A DNA stretch of 64,000 nt from Nocardia tengchongensis (GCF_018362975.1 NZ_CP074371.1:4216001-4280000); one strand, 5' to 3'; numbered from the stretch's first letter, positions 26,105 to 35,826 are shown. Numbers and translations are program-made. Notes: generated from the letters alone by a model not told the origin.

Positions 26105-27424
26105 CTATCCGACCGGGGCGTGGGCCTTGTTGGAGTTCGGGACCAGGATCGGTGGTGTGACCCGTCGCCGCCGTTGCTTCGGTTTGGGGAGTGCGACCGG
26201 CATCGCCGGGGTGACGCTGATGGCTTGCTGGGGTTCGCGGCCGCATTTACGGATCAGGTCGTAGAGGTCGCCGTCGAATTTGTCGACACAGCAGGTCTCT
26301 TGGTCACCGACGACGCCGTCGGACGCGAATTGCAGGATGCTGGGTTTGCGTCCGGACATGACGTTCCAGCCGACGGCGTGGTCGCCGACGCCCTGGTATT
26401 GATCCCGGAAGGGGCGGGGCGGGCCGGACCCGTTGTAATTGCTGGCCCAGATGTCGTAATCGCCGGTGAGCGTATCGCCGTACATCCAGTAGGGGGTGTA
26501 TCCGATGACGTAGCCGGGGGCTCCACGGTCGGCGAGGTGCTGTTGGGTGAGTTGCACCGCTTGCAGAACTTCGTCGGCGCTGGGCGGGCGTGGGGCATTG
26601 GGGGACTGTTCGGCGTCGATCTGCCAGATCCACGGCCGTTCTTTCCACCACGGCGTTTGTTCGTCGACGCAGCTCACCCAGAATTCGATCTGCGATTCGA
26701 TGTCGTCGGGCCACAGAAAGTGGTAGCTACCGAGGACCGGGATTCCGGCGTCGCGCCCCCGTTCGAGGACGGTCTGATAGTGCTGGGATTGCCAGTCGCT
26801 GCCTTCGCTGGTCTTGTAGATGAAGAACGAGATGCCGTCGCGTTGGGCGGCGACCATGTTCATGGGGCCGCGGTTGAAGTCGAAGTCGGAGGCGTCCCAA
26901 CCCCAGACGGGAGCCGTGTTGGCGACACCGGCGGTGACAGCGGCGACGGGCGATCCCGTGATCTCCGGGTGGACGCGGGCGGGTGCGGATCCGCCGGCGA
27001 GCTGTTCCAGTTGCGTCATCAGATCGGCCGAGGTCGCCCAGTGGGTGTGGTCGTAGTGACCGATGGCGGCGGGGCCGCCGTAGGGTCCGCCGCCGGGGAA
27101 TTGTTGTTGGTTCTTGACATAGAAGCCGTCGTCGTCGGCGAAAGGCGTGGAGTGGATGAGTTCGACCGTGTAGTTCGAGTAGTTGTCGTACATCCATTTG
27201 GCGAAGTCCCGCATCTTGACGTCGTCCAGGTCGCAGCCGATATCGATGGCCGCTGTGGGCGAGCCCTGGTAGGACAGGCCGTAGTGGTGCGATTGGAGTC
27301 CGTGATCGCCGTCCATGCCGCTGGTGATCCGCAGCTCGTCGGCTCTCGGATAAGTTTCGAGGAACTTCACCATCCTCGTGCCCAGCGGGCCGAGTATGAC
27401 ACCCGGAAATTGTTGAATGGCCAT
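26105..27424 (-). CDS. Two-domain endolysin-like cell wall hydrolase (GH25 muramidase C-terminal domain)
   Basis: 439 residues. The N-terminal domain (about 1-150) with LRITSGMDGDHGLQSHHYGLSYQ, DIGCD and HYDHTHWAT has the His/Asp pattern of M15-type D,D-peptidases. From about 185 a GH25 muramidase follows: GWDASDFDFNRG, FFIYKTSEGSDW, GSYHFLWP, IWQIDAEQS and DIWASNYN. A Lys/Arg-rich tail (KPKQRRRRV) ends it. Mycobacteriophage lysins combine peptidase and muramidase domains in this way. No signal peptide and no holin or phage genes nearby, so it may be a domesticated phage lysin or a lysin exported by another route. GGAGGAGAG precedes the ATG. Confidence 0.8.
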   Translation of the reverse strand: MAIQQFPGVILGPLGTRMVKFLETYPRADELRITSGMDGDHGLQSHHYGLSYQGSPTAAIDIGCDLDDVKMRDFAKWMYDNYSNYTVELIHSTPFADDDGFYVKNQQQFPGGGPYGGPAAIGHYDHTHWATSADLMTQLEQLAGGSAPARVHPEITGSPVAAVTAGVANTAPVWGWDASDFDFNRGPMNMVAAQRDGISFFIYKTSEGSDWQSQHYQTVLERGRDAGIPVLGSYHFLWPDDIESQIEFWVSCVDEQTPWWKERPWIWQIDAEQSPNAPRPPSADEVLQAVQLTQQHLADRGAPGYVIGYTPYWMYGDTLTGDYDIWASNYNGSGPPRPFRDQYQGVGDHAVGWNVMSGRKPSILQFASDGVVGDQETCCVDKFDGDLYDLIRKCGREPQQAISVTPAMPVALPKPKQRRRRVTPPILVPNSNKAHAPVG

Positions 27425-27884
27425 GACTCTCTCCTCCGTGCTGATGCTGGTGAGAAAGGCAACAAGCCACAACGGGCACAAAGCTTTTCGCCCCCGGGCG
27501 CCGCGTATTCGCAGTGCGGGTTATCCTCGGCGCGTGTGCGTTACTGCTTCCCCACGCTGGTGATTTGCTGTGAGAAATCAAGGGTCGCATCGCGATTCGG
27601 CGGTGTATCGAGTGTTCTACTACGTGCGTTTCGGCGGAACCACGCCGATGCCCTCGGGCAGGTCAGGAGGCCGCAGCCGTCGAAGGGGACCGCGATGCCG
27701 GCGACGCCGGTGTCGGAGCAAGTAGCCGGCTACCTGCCCGTCTTCGTGTCGTTCTCAGTCGTCGTCGGCCACAACTACCCGCATGCAAGTAGGGGGCAGG
27801 CCGTCGGCTGACGTGGGTAGGTTGTGCTGCCCACGCCAGCCGATCATTCGTTGTTCAGCGCCGGTGCATTCGCGCTGTCGCGCA
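27425..27884. other. Intergenic region
   Basis: 460 bases upstream of the lysin-like gene and downstream of a small gene. Lower GC than average; presumably holds the lysin promoter. No repeats, RNA gene or convincing frame seen. Confidence 0.5.
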
Positions 27885-28166
27885 TCAATCCAGCGGGGAA
27901 ACCTTCGCGCCGCCGCCCTGCCGGGCCGCGGCGACGGTCGCGTCGTGGACGGCCTGGCCGGCTTCCTCGGTTGTCGCCTCGACGGGGCTGCCGGACACGG
28001 TGTACCAGTCATCGCCTCCCGCCGCGCGGACCGTGACCAGTGCTCGCTTGCCGGCTCCAGACCAGAATGTCTGGATTGTTATGTCGCCCTCCACCTGACC
28101 GGCCTCTTCAGTGGTCACGCCACCGGTGCCGGACGTGAGGGTGGAGGTCCAATCGCTATTCGTCAT
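27885..28166 (-). CDS. Small hypothetical protein
   Basis: 93 residues, soluble, mainly beta by composition (DWTSTLTSGTGGVTTEEAGQVEGDITIQTF and RALVTVRAAGGDDWYTVSG). No signal peptide. ATG 28166 is favoured over one two codons earlier because GACGAG ends six bases before it. Not recognised. Confidence 0.6.
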   Translation of the reverse strand: MTNSDWTSTLTSGTGGVTTEEAGQVEGDITIQTFWSGAGKRALVTVRAAGGDDWYTVSGSPVEATTEEAGQAVHDATVAAARQGGGAKVSPLD

Positions 28167-28390
28167 ATGCATCTCGTCTTCAGTGGGTAAAGAAAATCAG
28201 TAAAACGCCACGTAGCGTAGTTCTCCGCCGATGGCGAAACGTCGAAAAGCTCGAAAGTAGCGCCGACGGCTCGCCCCACGCCGTTGCCCGTCGGTTCGAC
28301 CGGCCTGAACAGCTGTGTCCTGACCGTCCGGTGAGTGGACATCCGGCCGACCGATTTGCCGGATATGCGCGGTTGTGCAGAATCGAAGGT

Positions 28391-29014
28391 ATGCCGAACT
28401 CGAATCCCATCAGTGCCTGGAAGTCCCTGCGTGACGGAAACGACCGCTTCGTCGCCGGTCGGCAGCAGCACCCCAGCCAGGACGCGGTCAATCGCGCGAA
28501 GCTGGTCTCCGGTCAGCACCCCACCGCGATCCTGTTCGGATGCGGCGATTCGCGCGTGGCCGCCGAGATCATCTTCGACCAGGGCCTCGGCGACATGTTC
28601 GTGGTGCGCACCGCGGGCCACGTCATCGACAGCTCGGTCCTCGGGTCCATCGAATACGGTGTCGAGGTGCTGAACGTGCCGCTGATCGTGGTGCTCGGCC
28701 ACGACAGCTGCGGCGCGGTCAAGGCGACCATCGACGCCCTCGACGGCGGCGCCGTCCCCGGCGGCTTCATCCGCAGCCTCGTCGAACGCGTCTCGCCGTC
28801 GATCCTGCTCGGCCGCCGCGAAGGCCTGACCTCCGTCGACGACCTGGAGGCCCGCCACGTCGCCGAAACCAGCCACCTGCTGATGGAGCACTCACAGCTC
28901 ATCGCCCGCGCGGTGGCCGACGGCAAACTGGCGATCGCGTCGGTCACCTACCGCCTCGACGACGGCCGCGCCCAGCTGCGCCGCGTGGTCGGGGACATCG
29001 GCGAGCTCGCCTGA
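28391..29014 (+). CDS. Beta-class carbonic anhydrase
   Basis: 207 residues; interconverts CO2 and bicarbonate in the cytosol. Zinc ligands and dyad are visible: Cys51-x-Asp53-x-Arg55 (CGDSR) and His104-xx-Cys107 (GHDSC). IEYGVEVLNVPLIVVLGH is the conserved core. ATG 28391 has GAAGG just upstream. Its last 123 bases overlap the convergent IclR gene. Confidence 0.95.
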   Translation: MPNSNPISAWKSLRDGNDRFVAGRQQHPSQDAVNRAKLVSGQHPTAILFGCGDSRVAAEIIFDQGLGDMFVVRTAGHVIDSSVLGSIEYGVEVLNVPLIVVLGHDSCGAVKATIDALDGGAVPGGFIRSLVERVSPSILLGRREGLTSVDDLEARHVAETSHLLMEHSQLIARAVADGKLAIASVTYRLDDGRAQLRRVVGDIGELA

Positions 29015-29824
29015 GGCATCGCCTTCCAGCACCGCGCCCGCGGCCGACAAGGCACGTCCGATCAGGTGCGCTGTAATGCGTGCCAGCGCATACACATTGC
29101 TCGGATCCCTGCCGTCGGCCGGCGGCATGGTGGAAAGGGCCGCGACGACGGTGCCGGTATCCGACCAGATCGGAACCGAGATCGTGTTCGGATCCGTTGA
29201 GCCGCTGTAGTGGGCAACGCCCCGCCTCCGAATCTCGTCGAGCTGTTCGCGGAGAGGTCGGGTGGCGGGGACCGTGCCAGGTTGTGCGTACGGATGCAGG
29301 GGCTTCGAAAACATCGCTCGCTGCACCGTATTCGGCGCATACGCGAGCAGCACCAGTCCGGCCGCGGACCTGTGCAATGGAAGTCGCTCGGCCGGTCGGG
29401 GCACGGCCGAGAAGACGCCGGGCGCCGACACCCTTTCGATGCACAGGACTTCGCGCTGTTGCCGGACGGACAGGCCCACGTTTCGACCGACCTGCGCGCT
29501 GAGCCGATTCATGTACGGGATCGCGAGGGCGCGCAGATCGTGGAACGGGGCTCTGCGGTTCGCCAGCTCCCAGACGCGAGGCCCGATGTCGACGCGCCGA
29601 GTCATATCGCGGCGCAACCACTCACGTTCCACCAGTTCGGATACGGTGCGCGAGACGGTTGGCAACGGCAGCCCGGTGCGTTGGGACAATTCCGAGACGG
29701 ACAACGGGAAGTCATTGTCGGCGACGGCCTCCACCAGTCTGATCACGCGGGAGAGGACGGTTTCGCCGTTGGAGAATCGAGCCACAGCCACTTCTTTCAC
29801 CTGAATTGGGCGTGCGGGAACCAT
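28892..29824 (-). CDS. IclR-family regulator with extended C terminus
   Basis: 310 residues: winged helix (about 20-85, LSVSELSQRTGLPLPTVSRTVSELV) and IclR effector domain (about 95-265, RSAAGLVLLAY, TISVPIWSDTGTVVAALS). The final 40 residues (after LSAAGAVLEGD) are read antisense through the carbonic anhydrase C terminus and have no family counterpart, so the original stop was probably lost. The start is uncertain: ATG 29824, or GTG at 29791 or 29785. Confidence 0.85.
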   Translation of the reverse strand: MVPARPIQVKEVAVARFSNGETVLSRVIRLVEAVADNDFPLSVSELSQRTGLPLPTVSRTVSELVEREWLRRDMTRRVDIGPRVWELANRRAPFHDLRALAIPYMNRLSAQVGRNVGLSVRQQREVLCIERVSAPGVFSAVPRPAERLPLHRSAAGLVLLAYAPNTVQRAMFSKPLHPYAQPGTVPATRPLREQLDEIRRRGVAHYSGSTDPNTISVPIWSDTGTVVAALSTMPPADGRDPSNVYALARITAHLIGRALSAAGAVLEGDASGELADVPDHAAQLGAAVVEAVGDRRDRQFAVGHRAGDEL

Positions 29825-29840
29825 CCCGACCTGGACGATT

Positions 29841-29853
29841 GACCAGTGTGGTC
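29841..29853. promoter_or_regulatory. Short palindrome upstream of the IclR gene
   Basis: GACCAGTGTGGTC, arms GACCA/TGGTC around GTG, 17 bases before the annotated start. A possible autoregulatory site. Confidence 0.4.
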
Positions 29854-30234
29854 GACGGTTCTATCCCTCAGCTGTCCATAACTTATGTGCCGGCTGTGTA
29901 GGTCTGCGAAAGCTACCGAGGTGTGCGTGCCGCCGAGATGCCGGCAAGGGGAGGATGGCTCTCGGTCGGCACGCACGGCCCGCGAGGGGACGACGCTCCA
30001 GCGTTGCGATGACGGAGGCTTCGGAGCGTCTCGGGCCACCAGCATTCTGCAATCGGTGCCCGTCGCACCGCCAGACGACTTTCCTTGATTGCAAGCTCGG
30101 ATGATGGCCCCTCACAGCGTGCTCCTAACTCGCGCCAATCAGCGACATATGCGGCGGCGCAAGGATTCCTGTACCGGCCCGAGAGGCGGGCGGGTGCTCT
30201 CGGATGCGGATCCGACGACAGGAGGAACAACGAC
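29854..30234. other. Divergent intergenic region
   Basis: About 380 bases between the IclR gene and the PQ-repeat protein. Presumably holds promoters for both; I saw no RNA gene or strong repeat. Confidence 0.5.
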
Positions 30235-30498
30235 ATGGTGAGCCCGAAGGTTGTGAGGGTGGTCGCCGCCACGGCGGTCGCGGTCGGACTCCTCGGCGTG
30301 GGTGCCGGCGTTGCCGGCGCCGACCCGGCGCCTGGATTCCCGGTGAATCCGGTTGCGGGGCAGCAGTGTCCGCCGCCGCCCGGCGATCAGCAGGGCCAGC
30401 CGCCCCAGGGGCAACCGCCGCAGGGCCAGCCGCCGCAAGGTCAGCCTCCCCAGGGCCAGCCGCCGGAAGGTCAGCCGCCGCAGTACCCCGGTCAGTAG
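30235..30498 (+). CDS. Small secreted Pro/Gln-rich repeat protein
   Basis: 87 residues: a signal peptide (VVAATAVAVGLLGVGAGVAGADPAP), then about six tandem copies of the pentapeptide GQPPQ between residues 55 and 84. AGGAGGAACAACGAC precedes the ATG. Low-complexity secreted proteins of this sort occur in mycolic-acid actinomycetes; the role is unknown. Repeat number may vary between strains. Confidence 0.8.
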   Translation: MVSPKVVRVVAATAVAVGLLGVGAGVAGADPAPGFPVNPVAGQQCPPPPGDQQGQPPQGQPPQGQPPQGQPPQGQPPEGQPPQYPGQ

Positions 30499-30510
30499 CT
30501 CGATGAGATC

Positions 30511-30543
30511 CGGCCCGATGCGATCGTGTTTCGCATCGGGCCG
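30511..30543. terminator. Bidirectional hairpin between convergent genes
   Basis: 13-base perfect stem CGGCCCGATGCGA / TCGCATCGGGCCG with a 7-base loop, between the PQ-repeat gene and the histidine kinase. Confidence 0.8.
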
Positions 30544-30557
30544 ATCGTTGTGCCGGG

Positions 30558-32147
30558 TTACCCGGTTTTGTCGGCGTCGTCGCCGGACATGCCAGGAAGG
30601 CGCACAGTGAATTCGGTACGGCCGGGCACACTCTCGACGGTGATCTGCCCACCGTGTGTGTCGACGACCGCGGCAACGATCGCGAGGCCCAAGCCCGTAC
30701 TGCCCGCCCGCCGTGAGCGCGAGGAATCGCCGCGAGCGAACCGCTCGAAGATCTCTGGCTGGAATTGCGCCGGGATGCCCGGCCCGTCGTCGACCACGCG
30801 CCACACCGCACCGCCGCGCACATCTGTGTCCAATGCGGTGACCACGGTCGTACCCGACCCGGTATGGGTGCGGGCGTTGGCCAGCAGGTTGGCCAGCACC
30901 TGGTGGAGGCGTGCCGCATCCCCGGTGACGATCACCGGCTCATCGGGCAACTCCAGATCCCAATGATGTTCCGGCCCGGCGATATGCGCGTCACTGACCG
31001 CATCCACGGTGAGCTGCGTCAGATCGACCGGGGCATGTTCGAGCCCGCGCCCCGAGTCCAGCCGTGCCAGTAACAGCATGTCTTCGACCAGATCGGTCAT
31101 CCGGAGCGACTCCGATTCCACCCGCCCCATGGCGTTGGCCACGGCGGGCGGCACCTCGCTCCGATTGCGTTGCGCCAGTTCGGCATATCCGCGAATCGCG
31201 GTCAATGGGGTGCGCAGTTCATGGCTGGCGTCGGCGAGGAATTGACGGACCCGAGTCTCGCTGGCATGCCGCGCCGACAGCGCGGCGGTGATGTGATCGA
31301 GCATCTGATTGATGGCCGCACCCAGCCGCCCCACCTCGGTCCGGACATCGGCATCGGAACTCGGAACCCTCACCTGGAGCGCCACTTCGCCGCGATCCAG
31401 GCGCAGGTCGGCGACCGTCGCAGCGGTGGCCGCGACCCGGTTCAGCGGTGCGAGCGCCCGCCGGATCAGCCAGATCCCCACCGTCACTGCCACGACCAAC
31501 ACCACCGCGGTGACGATCAGCAGGATCAGCAGTACGCGCATGAGGATGGCGTCCACCGAGGCCAGCGGCAATCCGATGACAACCACCTGGTCGTCCCAGG
31601 TCGACTCCGTCGTGATCCGATAGCGACCCTGCCCATCGAGGTCGAGAGTCACCGTTCGTCCCGAACCAAGCTCGGCGAGTTGGTGTTTCGCCGTATCCGA
31701 CAGAGCGGACTGGGTGCCGTCGGCCCCGACCTTACCGGCGGAGACGGCCCGCCCGCCGGCGACGAGTGCGCCGATCGTGTCGGGCTGGATGCCCCGGCGG
31801 TCGATGAAGTCGGGCCCGGGGCCGGTGCCGCCGGGCTCGGGCGGTGGCGGCTGCGGCGCACCGGTGCCGCCCGGTTCGGGGGGTGGGAGTTGCGGCGCGC
31901 CGGTGCTGCCCGGGCCTTGCGGCCGCGGGCCGAGGCTGGGCCCGCCGCCGCTGTCGACGAGGGCACGATGCTCGATATCGATGAGTCCAGTGTCGAGCTG
32001 GTGGACCAGAAACTGTTGCAGCGCAAGCTCCGTCGCGGCCCCGGTACCCACGACCACGACCACGAGCAGCACGATCTGCCCGAGCAACAGCCGGGTCCGC
32101 AGCGACCAGGCGCGTCCCCGACGCTCAGCCGGCGGGCTTGAGAACAT
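30558..32147 (-). CDS. Sensor histidine kinase
   Basis: 529 residues. A membrane helix at about 15-37, an extracytoplasmic loop of about 150 residues containing Pro/Gly repeats (PPPEPGGTGAPQ twice), a second helix near 205-225, HAMP, HisKA with phospho-acceptor His309 in ASHELRTPL, and HATPase with NLLANARTHT, VVDDGPGIP and GLGLAIVAAVV. This is the EnvZ/TrcS-like class. Its start overlaps the end of the response regulator by 23 bases; ATG 32147 is used (GTG 32159 possible), without a clear ribosome site, so expression is likely coupled. Signal unknown. Confidence 0.92.
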   Translation of the reverse strand: MFSSPPAERRGRAWSLRTRLLLGQIVLLVVVVVGTGAATELALQQFLVHQLDTGLIDIEHRALVDSGGGPSLGPRPQGPGSTGAPQLPPPEPGGTGAPQPPPPEPGGTGPGPDFIDRRGIQPDTIGALVAGGRAVSAGKVGADGTQSALSDTAKHQLAELGSGRTVTLDLDGQGRYRITTESTWDDQVVVIGLPLASVDAILMRVLLILLIVTAVVLVVAVTVGIWLIRRALAPLNRVAATAATVADLRLDRGEVALQVRVPSSDADVRTEVGRLGAAINQMLDHITAALSARHASETRVRQFLADASHELRTPLTAIRGYAELAQRNRSEVPPAVANAMGRVESESLRMTDLVEDMLLLARLDSGRGLEHAPVDLTQLTVDAVSDAHIAGPEHHWDLELPDEPVIVTGDAARLHQVLANLLANARTHTGSGTTVVTALDTDVRGGAVWRVVDDGPGIPAQFQPEIFERFARGDSSRSRRAGSTGLGLAIVAAVVDTHGGQITVESVPGRTEFTVRLPGMSGDDADKTG

Positions 32148-32901
32148 AACCGGCGCCACGCAGGGTATGAATCATCGGCTCGCGATTGCTGTCGATCTTC
32201 TTACGAAGGTAGGACACATACAGCTCCACAATGTTCGACCGCCCACCGAAGTCATAACTCCAAACCCGATCCAAAATCTGCGCCTTACTCAGCACCCGCT
32301 TCGGGTTACGCATGAAGAACCGCAACAATTCGAACTCCGTGGAAGTCAGCACAATCGGCTCATCCCCACGCGCAACCTCATGACTGTCCTCGTCGAGCAC
32401 CAAATCCCCAACCACAATCTGCGCCCCGCTGTCCGCTTCGGTAACCCCGGTCCGCCGCAACAGCGCCCGCAACCGCAACATCACCTCCTCGATACTGAAC
32501 GGCTTGGTCACATAGTCGTCGCCCCCCGCAGTGAACCCCGCAATCCGATCCTCAACGGTGTCCTTCGCCGTCAACAGCAGCACAGGCAACTCAGGAATAT
32601 GCCGCCGCAACCTCCCGAGCACCTCGAGCCCACTCATATCCGGCAGCATCACATCGAGCACAACCACATCCGGCCGCACTTCCCGCGCAACGGTCACAGC
32701 GGTACCGCCGCTGCCGGCCGTAGCGACCTCCCACCCCTCCAGCCGCAACGCCATCGACATCAGCTCGGCCAGCGCTGGTTCGTCATCGACAACCAACACA
32801 CTGATCGCACTGCCATCAGCGCGTCGCATGATTGCCCGTTCGATCGGGCCGTTTCGAGTGGTCATCGGAGGCATCGAAAGAGTGTTGATCCTGGGGCTCA
32901 C
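32125..32901 (-). CDS. OmpR/PhoB-family response regulator
   Basis: Receiver domain with acidic pair VVDDEP, phospho-Asp in VVLDVMLPD (residue 83), LLTAKD and YVTKPF, then a winged-helix effector (about 160-255, LTSTEFELLRFFMRNPKRVLSKAQILDRVW). It is most like mycobacterial TrcR/TcrX/PrrA-type regulators. First gene of a two-gene operon with the kinase. The start is uncertain: GTG 32901 as given, or ATG 32874 or 32865; none has a clear ribosome site. Confidence 0.92.
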   Translation of the reverse strand: MSPRINTLSMPPMTTRNGPIERAIMRRADGSAISVLVVDDEPALAELMSMALRLEGWEVATAGSGGTAVTVAREVRPDVVVLDVMLPDMSGLEVLGRLRRHIPELPVLLLTAKDTVEDRIAGFTAGGDDYVTKPFSIEEVMLRLRALLRRTGVTEADSGAQIVVGDLVLDEDSHEVARGDEPIVLTSTEFELLRFFMRNPKRVLSKAQILDRVWSYDFGGRSNIVELYVSYLRKKIDSNREPMIHTLRGAGYVLKPAG

Positions 32902-33258
32902 CCCTAGCTATGCCTTGCCTGTGTGCCCGCTGTGAATCAGGAGCTTCTTCGAAGACTGGATGAGAATCGCGCCCACCGCGAAGCGTTCACAGCCGGGACC
33001 TATTTCACGCCCATGGTGGACAAATGGGGCGACTCTACGGTTCGTGCCGATATTGAAATACGCAGCACGGCAGGAGTTTCGAGTGATACATCCACACCCC
33101 GCGCGAATCGGCCGCTGGATTTCACCGACATCTGACGGCGTTCAGTCGGCCAGTCCCTGGCTGGCGCTGTGGATCATTGTGACGACGGGCAGTGCGACAG
33201 GCAGTGCGACCGGCGCCAGCTGATCGGAAGCTGTAACACCAGGGACTGTCTTCAGGTG
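32902..33258. other. Intergenic region with a weak frame
   Basis: 357 bases upstream of the two-component operon. A plus-strand frame at 32923-33135 (70 residues) is open but lower in GC and unlike anything I know. Promoter region for the two-component system by position. Confidence 0.4.
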
Positions 33259-34362
33259 CTATGGCGTGTAGCGGAGGATAGCTGCCGCGTGCGCGCCGTC
33301 GGGGATGTCTTCGGAGCGGACCGCGAGTACGCGGCCGTTGGAAAGCAGTGTGCGGCGGGCGATCTCGTCGAGGACGCCCGGACTGTCGTCGTCACGCGTC
33401 GGCACCTGGGTGATCGAGCCGTCGTCGGCGAGTCGGCCGGGCACATGCGCGTCGATGTCCACGAACAGCAGGTGCACGATGCCGTAGGTTGCGGCACGGG
33501 CGATATCGGAGAGGTCGAGGATGCCGCGACCGTCGCTGCGGCGGTTCTCGAATTCGGTGCGCAGCTCGGCCAATTCGGTCGCGTAATGCTGGTCGAGCAG
33601 GGTCCGGGCCTGTTCGGCGAGTTCGGCGTCGGTCAAACGCTCCGGGTTGCCGGAGATGCCCTCGGTCAGCAGCTGGGGATAGCTGCTCACCGAACGGAAC
33701 AGCCCGGCGGTCGGCTCGGTAGCGGCCAGAATCAGCGGAATATCCAAGCCGGTCAGCACATTTCGCAGTGCGAGATCGACCGCGCGGCAGTACTGGCGGA
33801 CCCGTACCTTGCGGCCCTCGCTGCCCTGTAGGCGGCCGTGCGGGCTGCGGCCCAGCGGGGGCAGTGCCAGGTATTCGGTCAAGCTTGCGGGGAGGCCGGG
33901 CACCTGCGCGTCCTGGGCCGGTCGATCCGCGGTGACCTCCACCAGGCGCACCGCGTTCTCCGACAGCGCCAGCACGAACGCCGACTGCGGGAACGTCACG
34001 GCGCGCAAAAGCGGCTTGATATTGAACCGATCGCCGACGGTGGTGCTCGCCTCCAGCCGGTTCGGCACCCGATGGGTGATCAGTTGCTCGGGGGTAGCGT
34101 GCACCGCCAAGGTGCGCGACTGATAGCGCCAGTAGTCCTCGTCATCGAGGAGATCGGCGAACGCCTCCGACAATGCGTTGCGTGCGTTCTTGTCCTCCAC
34201 GCGGTCGAGCGCCTGTTTTACCTGGTTCTCGATGGCCACTCGATTCTTGTCCGGCGTCGGCGTGTCCACCTCGGTCGGTGTGTAAATGGAGACGCACCAT
34301 GGTTCGGATACGGTCGTCAGGGCCAGGATTTCGCCGTGCGTGGGGATATCGGTGTGCAGCAT
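33259..34362 (-). CDS. Bacterial archaeo-eukaryotic release-factor-like (baeRF) protein
   Basis: 367 residues similar to the baeRF families, which share the fold of eukaryotic eRF1. WCVSIYTPTE near the N terminus, FPQSAFVLALSENAVRLVEV in the middle and the C-terminal HLLFVDIDAHVPG and DEIARRTLLSNGRVLAV blocks fit the group. Roles proposed for baeRFs include ribosome rescue or stress response; none is proven for this subfamily. ATG 34362 follows GTGGAGG. It lies 19 bases downstream of the DUF2252 gene, a likely operon. Confidence 0.75.
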   Translation of the reverse strand: MLHTDIPTHGEILALTTVSEPWCVSIYTPTEVDTPTPDKNRVAIENQVKQALDRVEDKNARNALSEAFADLLDDEDYWRYQSRTLAVHATPEQLITHRVPNRLEASTTVGDRFNIKPLLRAVTFPQSAFVLALSENAVRLVEVTADRPAQDAQVPGLPASLTEYLALPPLGRSPHGRLQGSEGRKVRVRQYCRAVDLALRNVLTGLDIPLILAATEPTAGLFRSVSSYPQLLTEGISGNPERLTDAELAEQARTLLDQHYATELAELRTEFENRRSDGRGILDLSDIARAATYGIVHLLFVDIDAHVPGRLADDGSITQVPTRDDDSPGVLDEIARRTLLSNGRVLAVRSEDIPDGAHAAAILRYTP

Positions 34363-34381
34363 GCTCGCCTCCACGAAATCG

Positions 34382-35826
34382 TCATCGCCGGTTTTCGGGT
34401 ATCAGCACGAACCGCACTCGATAGTAGCCTCGCGATTGCTGGGCTTCAGCTCGCCCAGCCGCTTCGTGGGCTTCGACCGTGCCCGTGGCGATTGCTTCGG
34501 CGAGTTGGGCGTGGTCCCGGGCGTTTTGGTCAGCGTAGGAGGTGGCGAAGGCGACGAGCGCGGCGTCGGTGCGTTCGGTGCGGCCGAGGTAGTCCGCGAT
34601 CATCGTCGCGTCCCGGATCGGGCGTGGGCTCGAGCCAGGACGCGTGCGCAAGCGGTCGCGAACTGTTCCAGCTGGGGCGCGACCAGCGCGGTGTCGGCGG
34701 TGATCTTCATGTCGCGGAACTGGCGTACGTAGAAGTCCAGGCCGTCGACACGGGTCCAGCCCAGGAACTTGTCGGTCGTCGACTGCAGCATCCGCTGACC
34801 GTGTGCCACCCGAGATCCGCTGTTGGGATACCGGCTCGGAGGCAGGAAGTCCTCGTACACCGATCGACCTGCCTGCTTGACCTGGAGGAAGAACGGATCG
34901 CCGGTGCGTCGTTCCTCGAGCAACGCCAGATAGACCCTCATGCCGACGCTGCCGACGCCCACCACTTGCCGCGCCACATCCACGACCCGGTACCGAGTCA
35001 GCAATGACCAGATGTGATCGGGCACCGACTCGGCATAGCCGTGCACGATCTCGGCGACCAGGCGGCGCTGATCGGCGCCGACGGCCACCCGGAACGGTGG
35101 CTGTTCGATGATGCACCGGCGACCGTCGCGGATCTCGGTGAACTTGGCGAACGCGCCCCGGCTGGTCCGTTTGCGGGTACCGCGTTCGATCAGCTTGCGT
35201 GCCGACTGTTGTGCGCTCGGGCCGAAGTAGCCCAGGAAGTCCTCGGCATCGACCCGCTCGTACCAGATGTCGATCTCCGGGGTACGTGCGTAGTCGGCCA
35301 TGGCGTCCCGGTAGCTCGCCGATGTCGCGGCCACCGCGGCGGCCGCCCGGTCCGCGGATACGGCATTGTCTCGCGCGAGCACCACCAGTGAGGTGACCAG
35401 GCGCAGCAGATCCCATTCGAACGGGCCCGGCAGAGTTTCGTCGAAATCGCGCAGATCGAATACGAGATTCCTTTCGGGTGAGGCCCACATGCCGAAGTTG
35501 AGGACGTGCGCATCCCCGCACAGCTGCACCTCGATCCCGGTGTGTGGCCGCGAGGCCAGGTCCGCGGCCATCACCGCCGCGGCTCCGCGGTAGTAGGTCC
35601 ACGGCGAGGCCGCCATTCGCGCGATCCGGATCGGCACCAGATCGGGGGCGCGCAGGTCGTTCTGTGCGAGGACCGTGGTCAGCGGGTCATGGCCGCGCGC
35701 TTCCGGGTTCCACTCTCCCAATGCCGACCGCGGCACGAGCTTGCGGGAATCCCGCCCTCGCCCACTGCGTTCCGGCCGGATGATGCTTGCGCGCGGCGTC
35801 AGGGGGGAGTTGAGTTCATCGGTCAT
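34382..35826 (-). pseudogene. DUF2252 protein, single-base frameshift near the C terminus
   Basis: Kinase-like-fold DUF2252 protein of about 480 residues: LVPIRIARMAASPWTYYRGAA, VQLCGDAHVLNFG and VFDLRDFDETLPGPFEWDLLRL are diagnostic (the HLxNFG/DFD block resembles an aminoglycoside-phosphotransferase site). The first frame ends at ARAHARSGTRR (stop near 34600), but another frame continues with DATMIADYLGRTERTDAALVAFATSYADQNARDH, the normal C-terminal tail. Restoring one base in CCC at 34612-34614 rejoins them. ATG 35826 is used. Function of the family unknown. Confidence 0.85.

Noticed and set aside
23970..26246. A single 758-residue minus-strand frame
   Set aside because: It joins the N-terminal half of the lipase, an out-of-frame stretch and the next membrane protein. 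The lipase second half is in another frame, so it is two genes with a frameshift.
30380..30490. Short direct repeats that could suggest CRISPR
   Set aside because: They are contiguous 15-base codon repeats for GQPPQ with no spacers.
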